This document shows positions 17,027 to 25,921 of a stretch of DNA of 40,213 nt, one piece after another. Origin of the DNA: Halarsenatibacter silvermanii (GTDB lineage Bacteria; Bacillota; Halanaerobiia; Halanaerobiales; Halarsenatibacteraceae); NCBI RefSeq assembly GCF_900103135.1, contig NZ_FNGO01000022.1, positions 1 through 40,213 of the forward strand. The letters run 5' to 3'. The notes beneath the pieces were generated by a model. It was given only the letters and a program-made list of their open reading frames with translations, was not told the origin of the DNA and ran no database searches. The number at the start of each line of letters is the position of its first letter. The stretch's first letter is position 1. Made by a program: the position numbers and the translations under genes.

Positions 17027-17872
17027 ATGCGCAAAATAAAAGTTGATGAAATTACGGAGGAAGTAGCGCGCCTGGCCCAGGAGAGCAACTATTATCTGCC
17101 GGATGAGATGGAGGAGTTTTTAGATAAGGCAGCCCGCCAGGAAGAGTCGCCGGCCGCCCGCGAGGCGCTCGAGCAGATCCGCAAAAACGCCGAAATAGCG
17201 GCTGAGGAAAAACTGCCGATGTGCCAGGATACCGGCGTGACCGTCGTCTTCGCCGAAATCGGAAGCCAGGTCGAACTCGTGGGAGGCACGCTGAGAGAAG
17301 CTGTCAATGCCGGTGTGAGAAAAGGCTACAAAGAAGGCTATCTGCGCAAGTCGATCGTGAAAGATCCCGCTGGCAGCCGCGAAAACACCGGCGATAATAC
17401 CCCGGCGGTAATTCATACGGAGCTGGTGTCTGGCGATGATTTAAAGCTGACGGTGGCTCCTAAAGGCGGCGGCAGTGAGAACATGAGCCGACTTGAGATG
17501 CTGACTCCGGCTGCCGGAGTGGCGGGGGTCAAAGATTTTGTGGTCGACACCGTGATCGAAGCCGGCCCCAACCCCTGTCCGCCGATAATAGTCGGCGTCG
17601 GCATCGGCGGCAATTTCGAAAAATGTGCGCTGCTGGCCAAAAAGGCGCTGCTGGAACCGCTCACACCGGAAAGAAAAGATTCCGAGATGCCGGAACTGGA
17701 AAAGGAACTTTTAGAGGAGATCAACAAAAGCGGCATCGGAGCCCAGGGATTTGGCGGCATCACCACTGCTCTGGCGGTCAACATAAAGACCCATCCCTGC
17801 CATATAGCCTCGCTGCCGGTAGCTGTTAATATCAACTGTCACGCCGCCCGCCATAAGTCGACGGTTATTTGA
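17027..17872 (+). CDS. fumA: Fumarate hydratase class I, alpha (N-terminal) subunit
   Basis: 281 residues from ATG 17027 (MRKIKVDEITEEVARLAQE); an in-frame ATG at 17000 would overlap aspA and add nine poor residues. The iron-sulfur hydro-lyase alpha domain is shown by LPMCQDTGVTVVFAEIG, AGSRENTGDNTPAVIH, KGGGSENMSRLEML, GPNPCPPIIVGVGIGGNFEK and a C-terminal INCHAARH; three separate cysteines can hold a [4Fe-4S] cluster. With the beta subunit downstream it hydrates fumarate to L-malate. The subunit split is usual in anaerobes. An L-tartrate dehydratase is the main alternative but fits the neighbours less well. Confidence 0.9.
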   Translation: MRKIKVDEITEEVARLAQESNYYLPDEMEEFLDKAARQEESPAAREALEQIRKNAEIAAEEKLPMCQDTGVTVVFAEIGSQVELVGGTLREAVNAGVRKGYKEGYLRKSIVKDPAGSRENTGDNTPAVIHTELVSGDDLKLTVAPKGGGSENMSRLEMLTPAAGVAGVKDFVVDTVIEAGPNPCPPIIVGVGIGGNFEKCALLAKKALLEPLTPERKDSEMPELEKELLEEINKSGIGAQGFGGITTALAVNIKTHPCHIASLPVAVNINCHAARHKSTVI

Positions 17873-17959
17873 GATATTTTCTGTTGCTTGAGAGACCTGA
17901 GTAAATGCTGCGGGAAAGCTGGAAAGAAAGCGGCAATCTTATCAGGAGTGATAAAAGAG

Positions 17960-18514
17960 ATGAGCATCAAACTGGAAACTCCCCTGGAAGAGGAAAAGCT
18001 GGCCGAGCTTAGAGCCGGCGACTCGGTGGAAGTCTCGGGCATCATCTATACCGCCCGTGATGCAGCCCATGAGAGATTGGTCAACCGTCTGGAAGAGGGT
18101 GAAAACTTGCCTTTCGAGATCCGGGGTCAGATGATTTATTACGTAGGACCGGCCCCGGCTAAACCCGGCTATGCGATCGGTCCGGCCGGCCCTACGACCA
18201 GCAGCCGGATGGACCCATATACGCCTCCGCTTTTGGAGGCCGGACTGAAAGGAATGATCGGTAAGGGTTCTCGCTCGCCAGAGGTTAGAAAAGAGCTGCA
18301 AAAGCACGGCGCTGTCTATTTTGGTGCCGTGGGCGGAGCGGCTGCGCTAATCTCATCCCGGATCGAGTCCTCGGAGATAATAGCCTATGAAGAGCTCGGG
18401 CCCGAAGCAGTGCGCCGGCTCGAAATTCGTGAGCTGCCGCTGGTCGTGATCAACGATACCGTCGGCGGCGATCTTTTTCAGGAGGGCAGAGAAAAATACA
18501 GACAGAGCAGTTGA
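17960..18514 (+). CDS. fumB: Fumarate hydratase class I, beta (C-terminal) subunit
   Basis: 184 residues from ATG 17960 (MSIKLETPLEEEKLAELRAG), with AGGAG 11 bases upstream; a TTG at 17888 and a GTG at 17948 are in frame but give an atypical leader. Family features are GDSVEVSGIIYTARDAAHER, IYYVGPAPAKPGYAIGPAGP then TTSSRMD, GMIGKGSRS and YFGAVGGAAAL. The domain completes the active site of the alpha subunit. The 87-base gap from the alpha gene is longer than usual for such partners. The malic enzyme gene follows 38 bases later, so fumarate is passed on to malate and pyruvate. Confidence 0.9.
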   Translation: MSIKLETPLEEEKLAELRAGDSVEVSGIIYTARDAAHERLVNRLEEGENLPFEIRGQMIYYVGPAPAKPGYAIGPAGPTTSSRMDPYTPPLLEAGLKGMIGKGSRSPEVRKELQKHGAVYFGAVGGAAALISSRIESSEIIAYEELGPEAVRRLEIRELPLVVINDTVGGDLFQEGREKYRQSS

Positions 18515-18552
18515 TCGTATCAAAAATTAGAGGGTTACGGGAGGGATTTACA

Positions 18553-19926
18553 GTGAGTGCAGATAAAAATAATCAGAATAAAGAAAAAAAGATGACCGAA
18601 GAAGAACTGCTGGCCCAAGCGGAAGAACCGGCTGAAAAAGCTCTGGAGATGCATCCCTTTTATCAGGGCAAGCTGGAGGTTTCTCTGAAGGCTCCGGTAA
18701 GAAATTATGACGATTTTGCCATCTGGTATACTCCCGGGGTGGCCGCATCCTGCCGGAAGATAGCGGAAAATACCGAGGAAGTCTACCGCCAGACCAACCG
18801 CGGTAATATGGTAGCGGTTGTAACAAACGGCACCCGGGTGCTGGGACTGGGCGATATCGGTCCGGAAGCGGCGCTGCCCGTTATGGAGGGGAAATCGCTG
18901 CTCTTTAAATATCTGGGCGGGGTCGATGCCTATCCGATCTGTCTTGACATACGGGATACTGAGGAATTCGTGAGTACTGTCAAAGCTTTACAGCCCTCGC
19001 TTGGCGGCATAAATCTAGAGGATATCTCCAACCCCGAGTGCTTCCGCATTCTGGAAAGATTGCGGGAGGAATGCGATATTCCCGTCTTCCACGATGATCA
19101 ACAGGGCACAGCCTGTGTTACCATAGCCGGGTTAATAAATGCTTTTCGTTACGTGGATAAGGATATCCGTCAGGCGCAGATAGCTCTGATCGGGGCCGGC
19201 GCGGCCAACGTAGCAACCCTGCGTCTATTGACCGCCTACGGCGTACCGGCCGGCAATATAATCATGAGCGACAGCAGCGGAATTCTACATGAAGGCCGCC
19301 TGGATAATATCGAAGAGAAATATCGCGAAAAGCGCCGCATCTGCCGCGAGACCAATGCTGAAAATATAACCGGTGACATTCCCGATGCGTTAGCCGGAAG
19401 CGATGCTGTGGTGGCGCTGGCCGCGCCAGGACCCGATCTGATCCAGCCGGAATGGATACAGAATATGGCTGAAGACCCTATTATTTTTGCCTGCGCCAAT
19501 CCTATCCCGGAAATCTGGCCCTGGGAAGCAAGAAAAGCAGGGGCAGCTGTAGTGGCCACCGGCCGCTCTGATTTTGCCAACCAGGTTAACAACTCGCTGG
19601 GATTTCCCGCTATTTTTCGCGGGGTGCTGGATGTGCACGCTGACAGCATTTCAGATGAGATGTGCATAGCTGCTGCTGAAGAACTTGCCGACTTTGCCGC
19701 TGAGGATGGCGTGGATCCCGATAAAATCCTGCCCACCATGGAAGAAAAGGAAGTATATTACCGTGTGGCCGCGGCTACAGCCGAACAGGCAATAAAGGAG
19801 GGCAGAGCCCGCCGCGAAAAAACCCGGGAGGAAGTTTATGAAAGCGCCCGACAAAAAATTGAACGAGCTCAGAAGCAGACACAAACTCTGATGGATGCAA
19901 AAGTCATCCCTGAATTTGAGCAATAA
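18553..19926 (+). CDS. NAD(P)-dependent malic enzyme
   Basis: 457 residues from GTG 18553, 6 bases after GGGAGGGA; a longer reading from 18511 would run back into fumB. Motifs: [14 protein letters not shown] (catalytic Tyr region), [40 protein letters not shown] and a Rossmann [16 protein letters not shown] (GxGxxN). It oxidatively decarboxylates malate to pyruvate, the exit of the asparagine/aspartate module. The C-terminal tail (about residues 400-457) is charged and helical, longer than in minimal malic enzymes. Cofactor choice cannot be read with certainty. It ends the operon and is followed by an inverted repeat. Confidence 0.92.
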   Translation: MSADKNNQNKEKKMTEEELLAQAEEPAEKALEMHPFYQGKLEVSLKAPVRNYDDFAIWYTPGVAASCRKIAENTEEVYRQTNRGNMVAVVTNGTRVLGLGDIGPEAALPVMEGKSLLFKYLGGVDAYPICLDIRDTEEFVSTVKALQPSLGGINLEDISNPECFRILERLREECDIPVFHDDQQGTACVTIAGLINAFRYVDKDIRQAQIALIGAGAANVATLRLLTAYGVPAGNIIMSDSSGILHEGRLDNIEEKYREKRRICRETNAENITGDIPDALAGSDAVVALAAPGPDLIQPEWIQNMAEDPIIFACANPIPEIWPWEARKAGAAVVATGRSDFANQVNNSLGFPAIFRGVLDVHADSISDEMCIAAAEELADFAAEDGVDPDKILPTMEEKEVYYRVAAATAEQAIKEGRARREKTREEVYESARQKIERAQKQTQTLMDAKVIPEFEQ

Positions 19927-19986
19927 TTCTTTTTAAAATCCTGCAGCAGTTTCGCCTCAAATTTAATTTTAAAAAAGAGATTTAAA

Positions 19987-20044
19987 GCGGAGCAAAAGCG
20001 GAGAGAAAGCGGAGGGGATTCACTCTTCTCCGCTTCCACTCCGC
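19987..20044. repeat. Long imperfect hairpin after malic enzyme
   Basis: GCGGAGCAAAAGCGGAG (19987-20003) pairs with CTCCGCTTCCACTCCGC (20028-20044) with three mismatches; the loop itself contains a third GCGGAG unit. Purine-rich AGCGGAG repeats on one side face pyrimidine-rich complements on the other. No T-run follows, so it is a poor intrinsic terminator but could protect the mRNA end. The rest of the 288-base gap holds only the tnaA promoter. Confidence 0.55.
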
Positions 20045-20156
20045 TCCCTCCTCGCTAGTAACTCCGGATTAAATTTTAAATTTTTTATCACCTTTCCACC
20101 CCGCCACCTGATGCAAAGCTACCGTATTCTTATTTTTTAAAATATTTAATTGCTAT

Positions 20157-20185
20157 TTTACATCAAATGATTTAAACTATATAAT
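20157..20185 (+). promoter_or_regulatory. Strong sigma-A-type promoter for tryptophanase
   Basis: TTTACA (20157-20162) and a perfect TATAAT (20180-20185) are spaced by 17 bases, 29 bases upstream of the start codon. The predicted leader is only about 20 bases, so there is no room for a TnaC-type regulatory leader peptide. Confidence 0.75.
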
Positions 20186-20214
20186 GGCCAGCATTCTAAA
20201 GGAGGGAGTATAAA

Positions 20215-21597
20215 TTGGATGGAGATTTCAAAGCTGAACCTTTCAAAATCAAAGCAGTAGAACCTATTCAGCTGATTCCCCGCCGGGAAAGAGAAGAGGC
20301 GATTCAAAAGGTCGGTTACAATCTATTTTCGCTCAACTCCGATCAGGTCTATATCGATTTATTGACGGACAGCGGCACCGGAGCTATGAGTGATAGACAG
20401 TGGGCCGGTTTAATGCAGGGCGATGAATCCTACGCCGGCAGCGACAATTATCAGAAGCTGGTAGCCGTTGTTCAGGAACTTTTTGATTATGAATATACGA
20501 TACCCGCTCATCAGGGGCGTGGAGCCGAGCAGGTTTTGTTCCCGCTTTTGGCCGGGAAGGGGCAGTACGGAATAAGTAATATGCATTTTGATACCACCAA
20601 AGCACACGTCGAATTAGCAGGAGCGAAAGCGGTCGATATGTTTACGGAAAACGCGGTGGAAACCGGCAAATATCATCCTTTTAAGGGAAATCTGGATGTA
20701 GAAAAAGCAGAAGAATTCATTCAGGAAAAGGGAACAGAAAAAATAGCTTTTATTATTATGACCATAACCTGCAACAGCGCCGGCGGCCAGCCCGTTTCAC
20801 TTGAGAACATAAAAAATACCAAACTTCTGGCCGACAGGTATGATATACCGCTTTTGCTCGATGCCGCCCGGTTTGCGGAAAATGCCTATTTCATCAAACA
20901 GCGGGAAGAAGGTTATCAGGATAAAACCATCAAAACCATCGTAAAGGAAATGTTCAGCTATGCCGAAGCTTTCACCCTGAGCGCCAAGAAAGATGCTATC
21001 GCAAACATCGGTGGACTGATAGGCATCAAAGATGATGAAAAACTTTATAAACGAGCCCGTTCACGATCAGTCCCTCTGGAAGGCTTTCCGACCTATGGGG
21101 GGCTGGCAGGGCGGGATATGGAAGCTATCGCCCGGGGGCTGCGTGAGGTAATTCAGCTGGAATATTTGGATTACAGGATAGGTCAGGTTAAATATCTGGG
21201 AGATAATCTGCGCGAGGCAGGAATTCCCATCCAGTACCCTGTAGGAGGACATGCAGTTTTCGTCGATGCAGGCAAAATGGCACCGCACATCCCTCATAAC
21301 CAATTTCCGGGCCAGGCTTTAGGTGTTGAACTTTATAAAGAGGCCGGGGTGCGCGGAGTGGAAGTGGGAACGCTGCTTCTGGGCAGAGATCCAGATACCG
21401 GAGAGAATTTGCAGGCTCCTTTAGAGCTGCTGCGGCTGGCAATCCCTCGCCGGGTCTATACGGACAATCACCTGGATGTGGTGACTGAAGGTATGAAACG
21501 CGTCCGTGATAAAGCCGATCAGCTCAGCGGCTTGAAATTCACATACGAGCCCGAGGTTTTGCGCCACTTTACCGCAAAATTTGAGCCGGTTAAATAA
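20215..21597 (+). CDS. tnaA: Tryptophanase
   Basis: 460 residues, aligning by eye along its whole length with tryptophanase and tyrosine phenol-lyase ([65 protein letters not shown] with PLP Lys259; [28 protein letters not shown]). Substrate residues favour tryptophan: Asp126 in NMHFDTT, where tyrosine phenol-lyase has Thr124, and Val384 in GVEVG, where the latter has Arg381. It splits L-tryptophan into indole, pyruvate and ammonia. TTG start after AAGGAGGG. It is a single-gene unit with a strong promoter and no tnaB-like permease next to it; it converges on the lactate permease gene. Confidence 0.9.
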   Translation: MDGDFKAEPFKIKAVEPIQLIPRREREEAIQKVGYNLFSLNSDQVYIDLLTDSGTGAMSDRQWAGLMQGDESYAGSDNYQKLVAVVQELFDYEYTIPAHQGRGAEQVLFPLLAGKGQYGISNMHFDTTKAHVELAGAKAVDMFTENAVETGKYHPFKGNLDVEKAEEFIQEKGTEKIAFIIMTITCNSAGGQPVSLENIKNTKLLADRYDIPLLLDAARFAENAYFIKQREEGYQDKTIKTIVKEMFSYAEAFTLSAKKDAIANIGGLIGIKDDEKLYKRARSRSVPLEGFPTYGGLAGRDMEAIARGLREVIQLEYLDYRIGQVKYLGDNLREAGIPIQYPVGGHAVFVDAGKMAPHIPHNQFPGQALGVELYKEAGVRGVEVGTLLLGRDPDTGENLQAPLELLRLAIPRRVYTDNHLDVVTEGMKRVRDKADQLSGLKFTYEPEVLRHFTAKFEPVK

Positions 21598-21674
21598 TTT
21601 ATAACCATAATACACGAATGTGATAAAAGTTTGTCATAGAAATCAAAATTGCGGTAAAAAATAAAGAGGGCTTT

Positions 21675-23213
21675 TCACAATATCTGAGCCAGCAGCAGAA
21701 CCACAAAACCAGCCAGCAGGCCGCTTGTCAGGGTATACCCCAGACCCTTTTTGATCAGTTCTCCTTCTTTTCCGCCCACGCCCACGATTGCTGTTCCCAT
21801 CAATATTTTGGCAGGAGCTATGGCAGATCCCAGGGAGCCGCCGATCGATTGAGTCGAAGCGATCATATATTCAGAATAATTGAGGATGACGGCCGTGTCC
21901 ACCTGGAAGGGACCAAAGAGAACATTTGAACTGGTGTTGCTGCCGGTGAGAAAAGCTCCCAGTATGCCGATCACCGGGGATAAAACCGGGAAAAACCCTC
22001 CGCTGAAGGCAGCCATGCCCTGAGCAAACATATATATCATGCCAGAATCATTCATGAGCTGGGCCAGTATCATCAAAAGAAATACGGTGATCATGGAAGA
22101 TCTGGCCTGAATGATCCCTTCTGTGAAGATAGAAGTCACATTCTCTTTTTCCAGCTCTCCCTCGAACAGATAAAAAATAATCCCTATGAAAGTGGCCACC
22201 AAAAGGAAGGTAAAAGGATGGCTGAAGAGGCCGATCGGTGAAAATTCGGGTTCGGCGGCAACTTCATAGCCCAGGCCGCTGGTGAAACCGGGAAAAGAAA
22301 GCGATATCTCCCAGCCGGGCAAAAGCGCATCTACGGGCGGGAGCTGGGCGATCAGCACGCTGAGAATTAACAATATATAAGGAAAGAGAGCCGCCTTGAG
22401 ACTCATCATTTTCGCCGGCATATCGATTTCCTCATCGGTGCGATAAAGCAGCACTCCCAGAAAAAAGGCCGAGCCGCAAAGTCCGGCTAAAAGCGAACCT
22501 ATATGAGGAAAACCCATGACAGCAGCAAAAACTTTCATCGATCCCATAATCAGAGTTGCCGGAATAATATATTTGAGCTCTCTTTTGATAGCCGGAAGGC
22601 CGCCGTAAACATGAACGGTAAAAAGCCCCGTGGTGAAGATAGGCATAAAAAATAGCAAAGCCATGACGGTGGCCAGCCTGACAGCCGGCAGTCCTGTGAC
22701 CAGCTGCAGAGCATAAAAAGACGATCCCATAGATCCGAAACTGATAGCCCAGGAATGCCCGATCAAAACGGTGGTCAAAGCTATCAGCGGCTTGTAGCCT
22801 ATACCGGTCAACATAGCTCCCACTATAGCTACCGGCATGCCGAAACCGGTGATTCCCTGAATGAAGCCGGAAAGTGCCCAGCTCAAACCGAGAAGTTTGA
22901 CAGTGCTGTCACCTCCCAGTTCGGTGATATAGGCTTCGAGCGAGTTAAAACCACCGGCTTTATCCACCACTTTGAAGATAAGAATACCGCCGAGAAGAAT
23001 CAGTATTACATAGAGGCTGAGAAAAGTCCCCTTGCCGGCGGAAAGAAGCATATGAGCCGGCTCAAGCTGAAATACGCCATAAGCCAGCGCTGCCGCCAGA
23101 GCTAAACTTATTACAGCAGAAATTTGCGAAGAAATACGCCAGTAAGATATGAATAGTAAGAGCACAATTACCGGCAGCATAGAGATCAACCAGTATGATA
23201 ACGTGAATTCCAT
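21675..23213 (-). CDS. lctP: L-lactate permease (LctP family)
   Basis: 512 residues, about 13 membrane helices. LctP-family blocks include SWALSGFIQGITGFGMPVAI, GIGYKPLIALTTVLIGHSWA, SFGSMGSSFYAL, ILGAFLTGSNTSSNVLFGPF and the C-terminal ASTQSIGGSLGSAIAPAK. The protein would import L-lactate or glycolate with protons or sodium through the cytoplasmic membrane. ATG follows GGAGG. It lies 59 bases downstream of a GntR-family gene on the same strand, matching the common pairing of lctP with an FCD-domain lactate regulator. No lactate dehydrogenase (lldEFG or lutABC) is seen in the window. The 77-base convergent gap to tnaA shows no clear terminator. Confidence 0.9.
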   Translation of the reverse strand: MEFTLSYWLISMLPVIVLLLFISYWRISSQISAVISLALAAALAYGVFQLEPAHMLLSAGKGTFLSLYVILILLGGILIFKVVDKAGGFNSLEAYITELGGDSTVKLLGLSWALSGFIQGITGFGMPVAIVGAMLTGIGYKPLIALTTVLIGHSWAISFGSMGSSFYALQLVTGLPAVRLATVMALLFFMPIFTTGLFTVHVYGGLPAIKRELKYIIPATLIMGSMKVFAAVMGFPHIGSLLAGLCGSAFFLGVLLYRTDEEIDMPAKMMSLKAALFPYILLILSVLIAQLPPVDALLPGWEISLSFPGFTSGLGYEVAAEPEFSPIGLFSHPFTFLLVATFIGIIFYLFEGELEKENVTSIFTEGIIQARSSMITVFLLMILAQLMNDSGMIYMFAQGMAAFSGGFFPVLSPVIGILGAFLTGSNTSSNVLFGPFQVDTAVILNYSEYMIASTQSIGGSLGSAIAPAKILMGTAIVGVGGKEGELIKKGLGYTLTSGLLAGFVVLLLAQIL

Positions 23214-23272
23214 TATCGATAGCCTCCATAATTTTTGTTACAGCAGTAATTTCGGTCAAATTTATCCCACCA

Positions 23273-23971
23273 TCAATCAGTTCGAGCCCCTTCGTATTTT
23301 CTCCAGGAGTTCAAAATATGCTCCTCCATCGAACGCCTGGCTTTTTCAGACTCCCCATCTGAAATGCGATCAATTATAAGTTCATGCTCTTTTATGGTCT
23401 GCCAGGACCTGTCGGTGGTTTCAAAAACCTGATAGGTAAACAGCATAATTTGATGTTGAATATTTCTGTAAAGTTTCAAAAGATGTTCATTATGACTGGC
23501 AGCTGCCAGCCGAAAATGAAAGATCCTATTATATTCGCTAAAGCCTTCCATATCTTCGGCCTCCAGGTACTTTTCTCCCTCTTCATGAAGCGTAGTCAGC
23601 TCCTCCAGCTCCGATTTTTCTATTCTTTCAGCTGCCAGCTGGCAGCCATAACTTTCGAGAGCAGCTCTGGATTCAAATATGTCTTTTACCTCCTCCAGAT
23701 TAAAATCTCTGACCTGATAACTTTTATAAGGAGGTTTGTGCAGAATACCGGTAGTCTCCAGCTCTTTTAAAGCCTCCCGGACCGGGGTATTGCTGACCTG
23801 GAAATCATCTGCAACAGCTTCTATGGTGAGTTTTTCGCCCGCCTCGTACTCGCCGGCTAGAATAGAGGAGAGCAGTTCCTGAAAGATACGATTTTTTATC
23901 TTGCCCCGCGAAGAAAAAGATCTTTCCGTATCGAGTTCTGCCCCCATAAATTTATAACTATCTCCGTTCAA
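23273..23971 (-). CDS. FCD-type GntR transcriptional regulator
   Basis: 232 residues from TTG 23971, with GGAGGTGGGA just upstream; an in-frame ATG at 23947 is possible. The N-terminal winged helix reads GEKLTIEAVADDFQVSNTPV then REALKELETTGIL, typical of the FadR/VanR group. The C-terminal FCD domain includes FESRAALESYGCQLAAERIE, YNRIFHFRLAAASHN and a terminal MEEHI His. The usual Asp of the metal site is replaced by Asn in YNRIFH. It shares a transcript with the lactate permease and is its likely regulator. Its promoter carries the same 11-bp element as a promoter on the opposite strand (24230-24240), suggesting joint control of both directions. Confidence 0.87.
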   Translation of the reverse strand: MNGDSYKFMGAELDTERSFSSRGKIKNRIFQELLSSILAGEYEAGEKLTIEAVADDFQVSNTPVREALKELETTGILHKPPYKSYQVRDFNLEEVKDIFESRAALESYGCQLAAERIEKSELEELTTLHEEGEKYLEAEDMEGFSEYNRIFHFRLAAASHNEHLLKLYRNIQHQIMLFTYQVFETTDRSWQTIKEHELIIDRISDGESEKARRSMEEHILNSWRKYEGARTD

Positions 23972-24020
23972 ATTCCCACCTCCTCGAACTTTTTTTCTTA
24001 TTCCACCTGCTGCTGTTTAT

Positions 24021-24049
24021 TTTTTAACACACCCAGAGTAAAATGTCAA
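24021..24049 (-). promoter_or_regulatory. Promoter of the GntR-lctP operon with shared 11-bp element
   Basis: On the minus strand TTGACA (24049-24044) is followed after 17 bases by TAAAAA (24026-24021). The -35 box is embedded in CATTTGACATT (24052-24042). The identical 11-mer occurs on the plus strand at 24230-24240, around another -35-like box. Confidence 0.5.
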
Positions 24050-24225
24050 ATGTATCATTTTAATTTTCATAATTATTAGTCTAATAATATCTGCCGGCTG
24101 ACTTAACTGCTGGAATTATGCATAATTGTGCTTTTTATTGCTTAAAAATACCCATAAATAGTTGAATACAGGTATAAATTAAAGCTTAAAACCAAAAAAC
24201 CAAAATTATAGCGAATAATTAGTGT

Positions 24226-24261
24226 TTGACATTTGACATTCTTTGTAGTTTTTGATATCAA
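24226..24261 (+). promoter_or_regulatory. Candidate divergent promoter toward the TTT transporter
   Basis: Tandem TTTGACATTTGACATT (24225-24240) contains two TTGACA boxes; the second (24233-24238) lies 17 bases before TATCAA (24256-24261). It includes CATTTGACATT, the same 11-mer as the opposing promoter. The leader to tctC is about 340 bases, within which the start-less ORF at 24341-24517 lies. The rest of 23972-24340 is AT-rich with no gene. Confidence 0.4.
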
Positions 24262-24340
24262 AATACTAACGACACTTATTCCAAACAATTTTTTCGATTA
24301 CATTTATATTTAAAGCGCAAGTTAATAAGCCTAAATTACA

Positions 24341-24517
24341 ATTGAAGGGAGGGATTTTACCAAAAAACCTGGACTTTTCACAGCAGCGCTCGGGATCAAA
24401 ACAGGACTGGATATTTTCGGGCAAACTGGCGAGAAGTTTTTAGCAGGCGATATCTGGCGAAGATATTCGTACTTAAAAAAGAGAAAAGAAGAGATTCTTA
24501 AAAGAAGAGAGAAGTAG
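24341..24517 (+). pseudogene. Start-less small ORF with intact ribosome site
   Basis: In the frame ending at TAG 24515-24517, codons from 24359 read TKKPGLFTAALGIKTGLD, then IFGQTGEKFLAGDIWRRYSY, then LKKRKEEILKRREK: 52 residues with protein-like composition and a basic, helical end. GAAGGGAGGGA (24344-24354) is a good ribosome site, and the coding part begins at the expected distance, yet the codon there is TTT ACC rather than ATG ACC; the only candidate starts upstream are ATT codons, and TAA closes the frame at 24332. Either the start codon was lost recently, a rare start is used, or there is a sequence error. The family was not recognised. It precedes tctC by 91 bases. Confidence 0.42.
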
Positions 24518-24608
24518 ACCTGAGACCCGGACCATCCATTTTTAAGCTGATTTATAGGTGGTATAAAGAAAAAGAGAATCTCCACTATTATAAGGAGGAA
24601 TTATCATA

Positions 24609-25559
24609 ATGTTGAGAAATATTTGCAAAACAGGATTCGTCTTTCTGCTCGCAACCGCCCTGGTAATAACTTTTGGCTTCACCGCAGCAGCTGAAGAATT
24701 TCCCGAAGATGCCATCGAATTTACCGTGCCCTGGAGCCCCGGCGGAGGCAGCGACACATTGATGAGAATTGTCGCCAACCACATGGAAGATAAACTGGAT
24801 ACAAATATAGTAATTCACAATCGTCCAGGAGCCAGCGGCACTGTCGGTCTGGCCGAACATTACGATGAACCCAATGATGGCTATTACATCGGCCAGGTGC
24901 ATGATGGGCTTATAGTATCTCATTATGCAGGAGTTACCGATCTCAATTACGATGATTTTGAAATGGTAGCCGGCATAACAAATTCTCCTCAATATCTGGC
25001 CGCAGCCGAGCACACTCCTTACGATACTTTCCCCGAATTCGTGGAATACGCTCAGGAAAATCCCGGGGAAATAACCGCCGGCGTCACCATGCAGGGCATA
25101 CCTCAGGCCTGGATGGTTATGCTCGAAGAGGCTTTAGACACGGATTTTAATTATGTGGGCTATGAAGGCACAGGAGAAAGAGTCGAAGCGCTTGCAGGTG
25201 GACATGTAGATATAGTTCCGGTCGATTATGCCTCCGGTTACGAATATGTAGAAGGTGGATATTTCGACTTCATAGCTCAGGGGGCTGAGGAAAGACAGGA
25301 TGAACTTCCCGATTTGAAGACTTTTCAGGAACACGGTTATGACGTGACCTGGGGTATAGTCAGAGCCCTGGTTGCCCCTTCCGGGACCTCTCAGGAAAAA
25401 ATAGAAGTTTACGAATCAGCCCTTGCCTCGCTGGCAGAAAGAGAGGATTTCCAGCAGGCTATTGATGATGCAGGAGCTCAGGTCATGTATCTGGACTCTG
25501 CTGAACTGGAAGAATATTATTCCAGTCTCGACGAATTGGTCAGAGAGATGGACTTTTAA
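24609..25559 (+). CDS. tctC: Tripartite tricarboxylate transporter substrate-binding protein (TctC-like)
   Basis: 316 residues. N-terminal signal peptide (ICKTGFVFLLATALVITFGF, cleavage probably after TAAA-EE). The mature part has family blocks IEFTVPWSPGGGSDTLMRIV, IVIHNRPGASGTVGLAEHY and FNYVGYEGTGERVEALAGGH near the expected positions. It is an exported, acidic protein that binds a carboxylate-type ligand and feeds TctAB. AAGGAGGA lies upstream of ATG. A stable hairpin follows at 25620-25658, and the membrane genes begin 362 bases later, an arrangement that commonly gives more binding protein than permease. The ligand cannot be deduced; most TTT binding proteins are uncharacterised. Confidence 0.88.
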   Translation: MLRNICKTGFVFLLATALVITFGFTAAAEEFPEDAIEFTVPWSPGGGSDTLMRIVANHMEDKLDTNIVIHNRPGASGTVGLAEHYDEPNDGYYIGQVHDGLIVSHYAGVTDLNYDDFEMVAGITNSPQYLAAAEHTPYDTFPEFVEYAQENPGEITAGVTMQGIPQAWMVMLEEALDTDFNYVGYEGTGERVEALAGGHVDIVPVDYASGYEYVEGGYFDFIAQGAEERQDELPDLKTFQEHGYDVTWGIVRALVAPSGTSQEKIEVYESALASLAEREDFQQAIDDAGAQVMYLDSAELEEYYSSLDELVREMDF

Positions 25560-25619
25560 AGCATCATAAAAAGCTTTCAAAGCAATAAATTTAAATGTTG
25601 AACAAGCTCCACAGGTTCT

Positions 25620-25658
25620 TTCACGGGACCTTATGAAGCTTTGATCCGGTCCCGTGAA
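25620..25658 (+). terminator. Hairpin between tctC and tctB (attenuating terminator or mRNA stabiliser)
   Basis: TTCACGGGACC (25620-25630) pairs perfectly with GGTCCCGTGAA (25648-25658) around a 17-base loop, then CTTAATTCTTAT. The poor T-run suggests partial termination or 3' protection of tctC mRNA. The other bases of the 362-base gap (to 25921) are AT-rich; no further gene was found. Confidence 0.6.
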
Positions 25659-25921
25659 CTTAATTCTTATCGATCCTCTCCATATCAGCTGGTTGAATTA
25701 TAATTTTAGTCATATTCATAATGCTTATTATCGGGGGCTATAATGCTCTCTTCGCAATGAAATTTTCCAGTATCACTTCGCTTCATAGATTCCGATACTT
25801 TTTAAGCACCGGCAATTAAGGATATAAGTAGTCTTAAGTATGCAGTATATATGGAAATTTAACCAGCGGTTTCGGAGAAGGACCATTTTTATATCAGTCC
25901 GGCAGAAGGGAGGATTATGGA

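Noticed and set aside
16099-17088. Long minus-strand ORF opposite aspartase
   Set aside because: Antisense shadow of the well-conserved aspA gene.
20163-20214. TnaC-type leader peptide before tryptophanase
   Set aside because: The promoter leaves a leader of only about 20 bases with no ORF.
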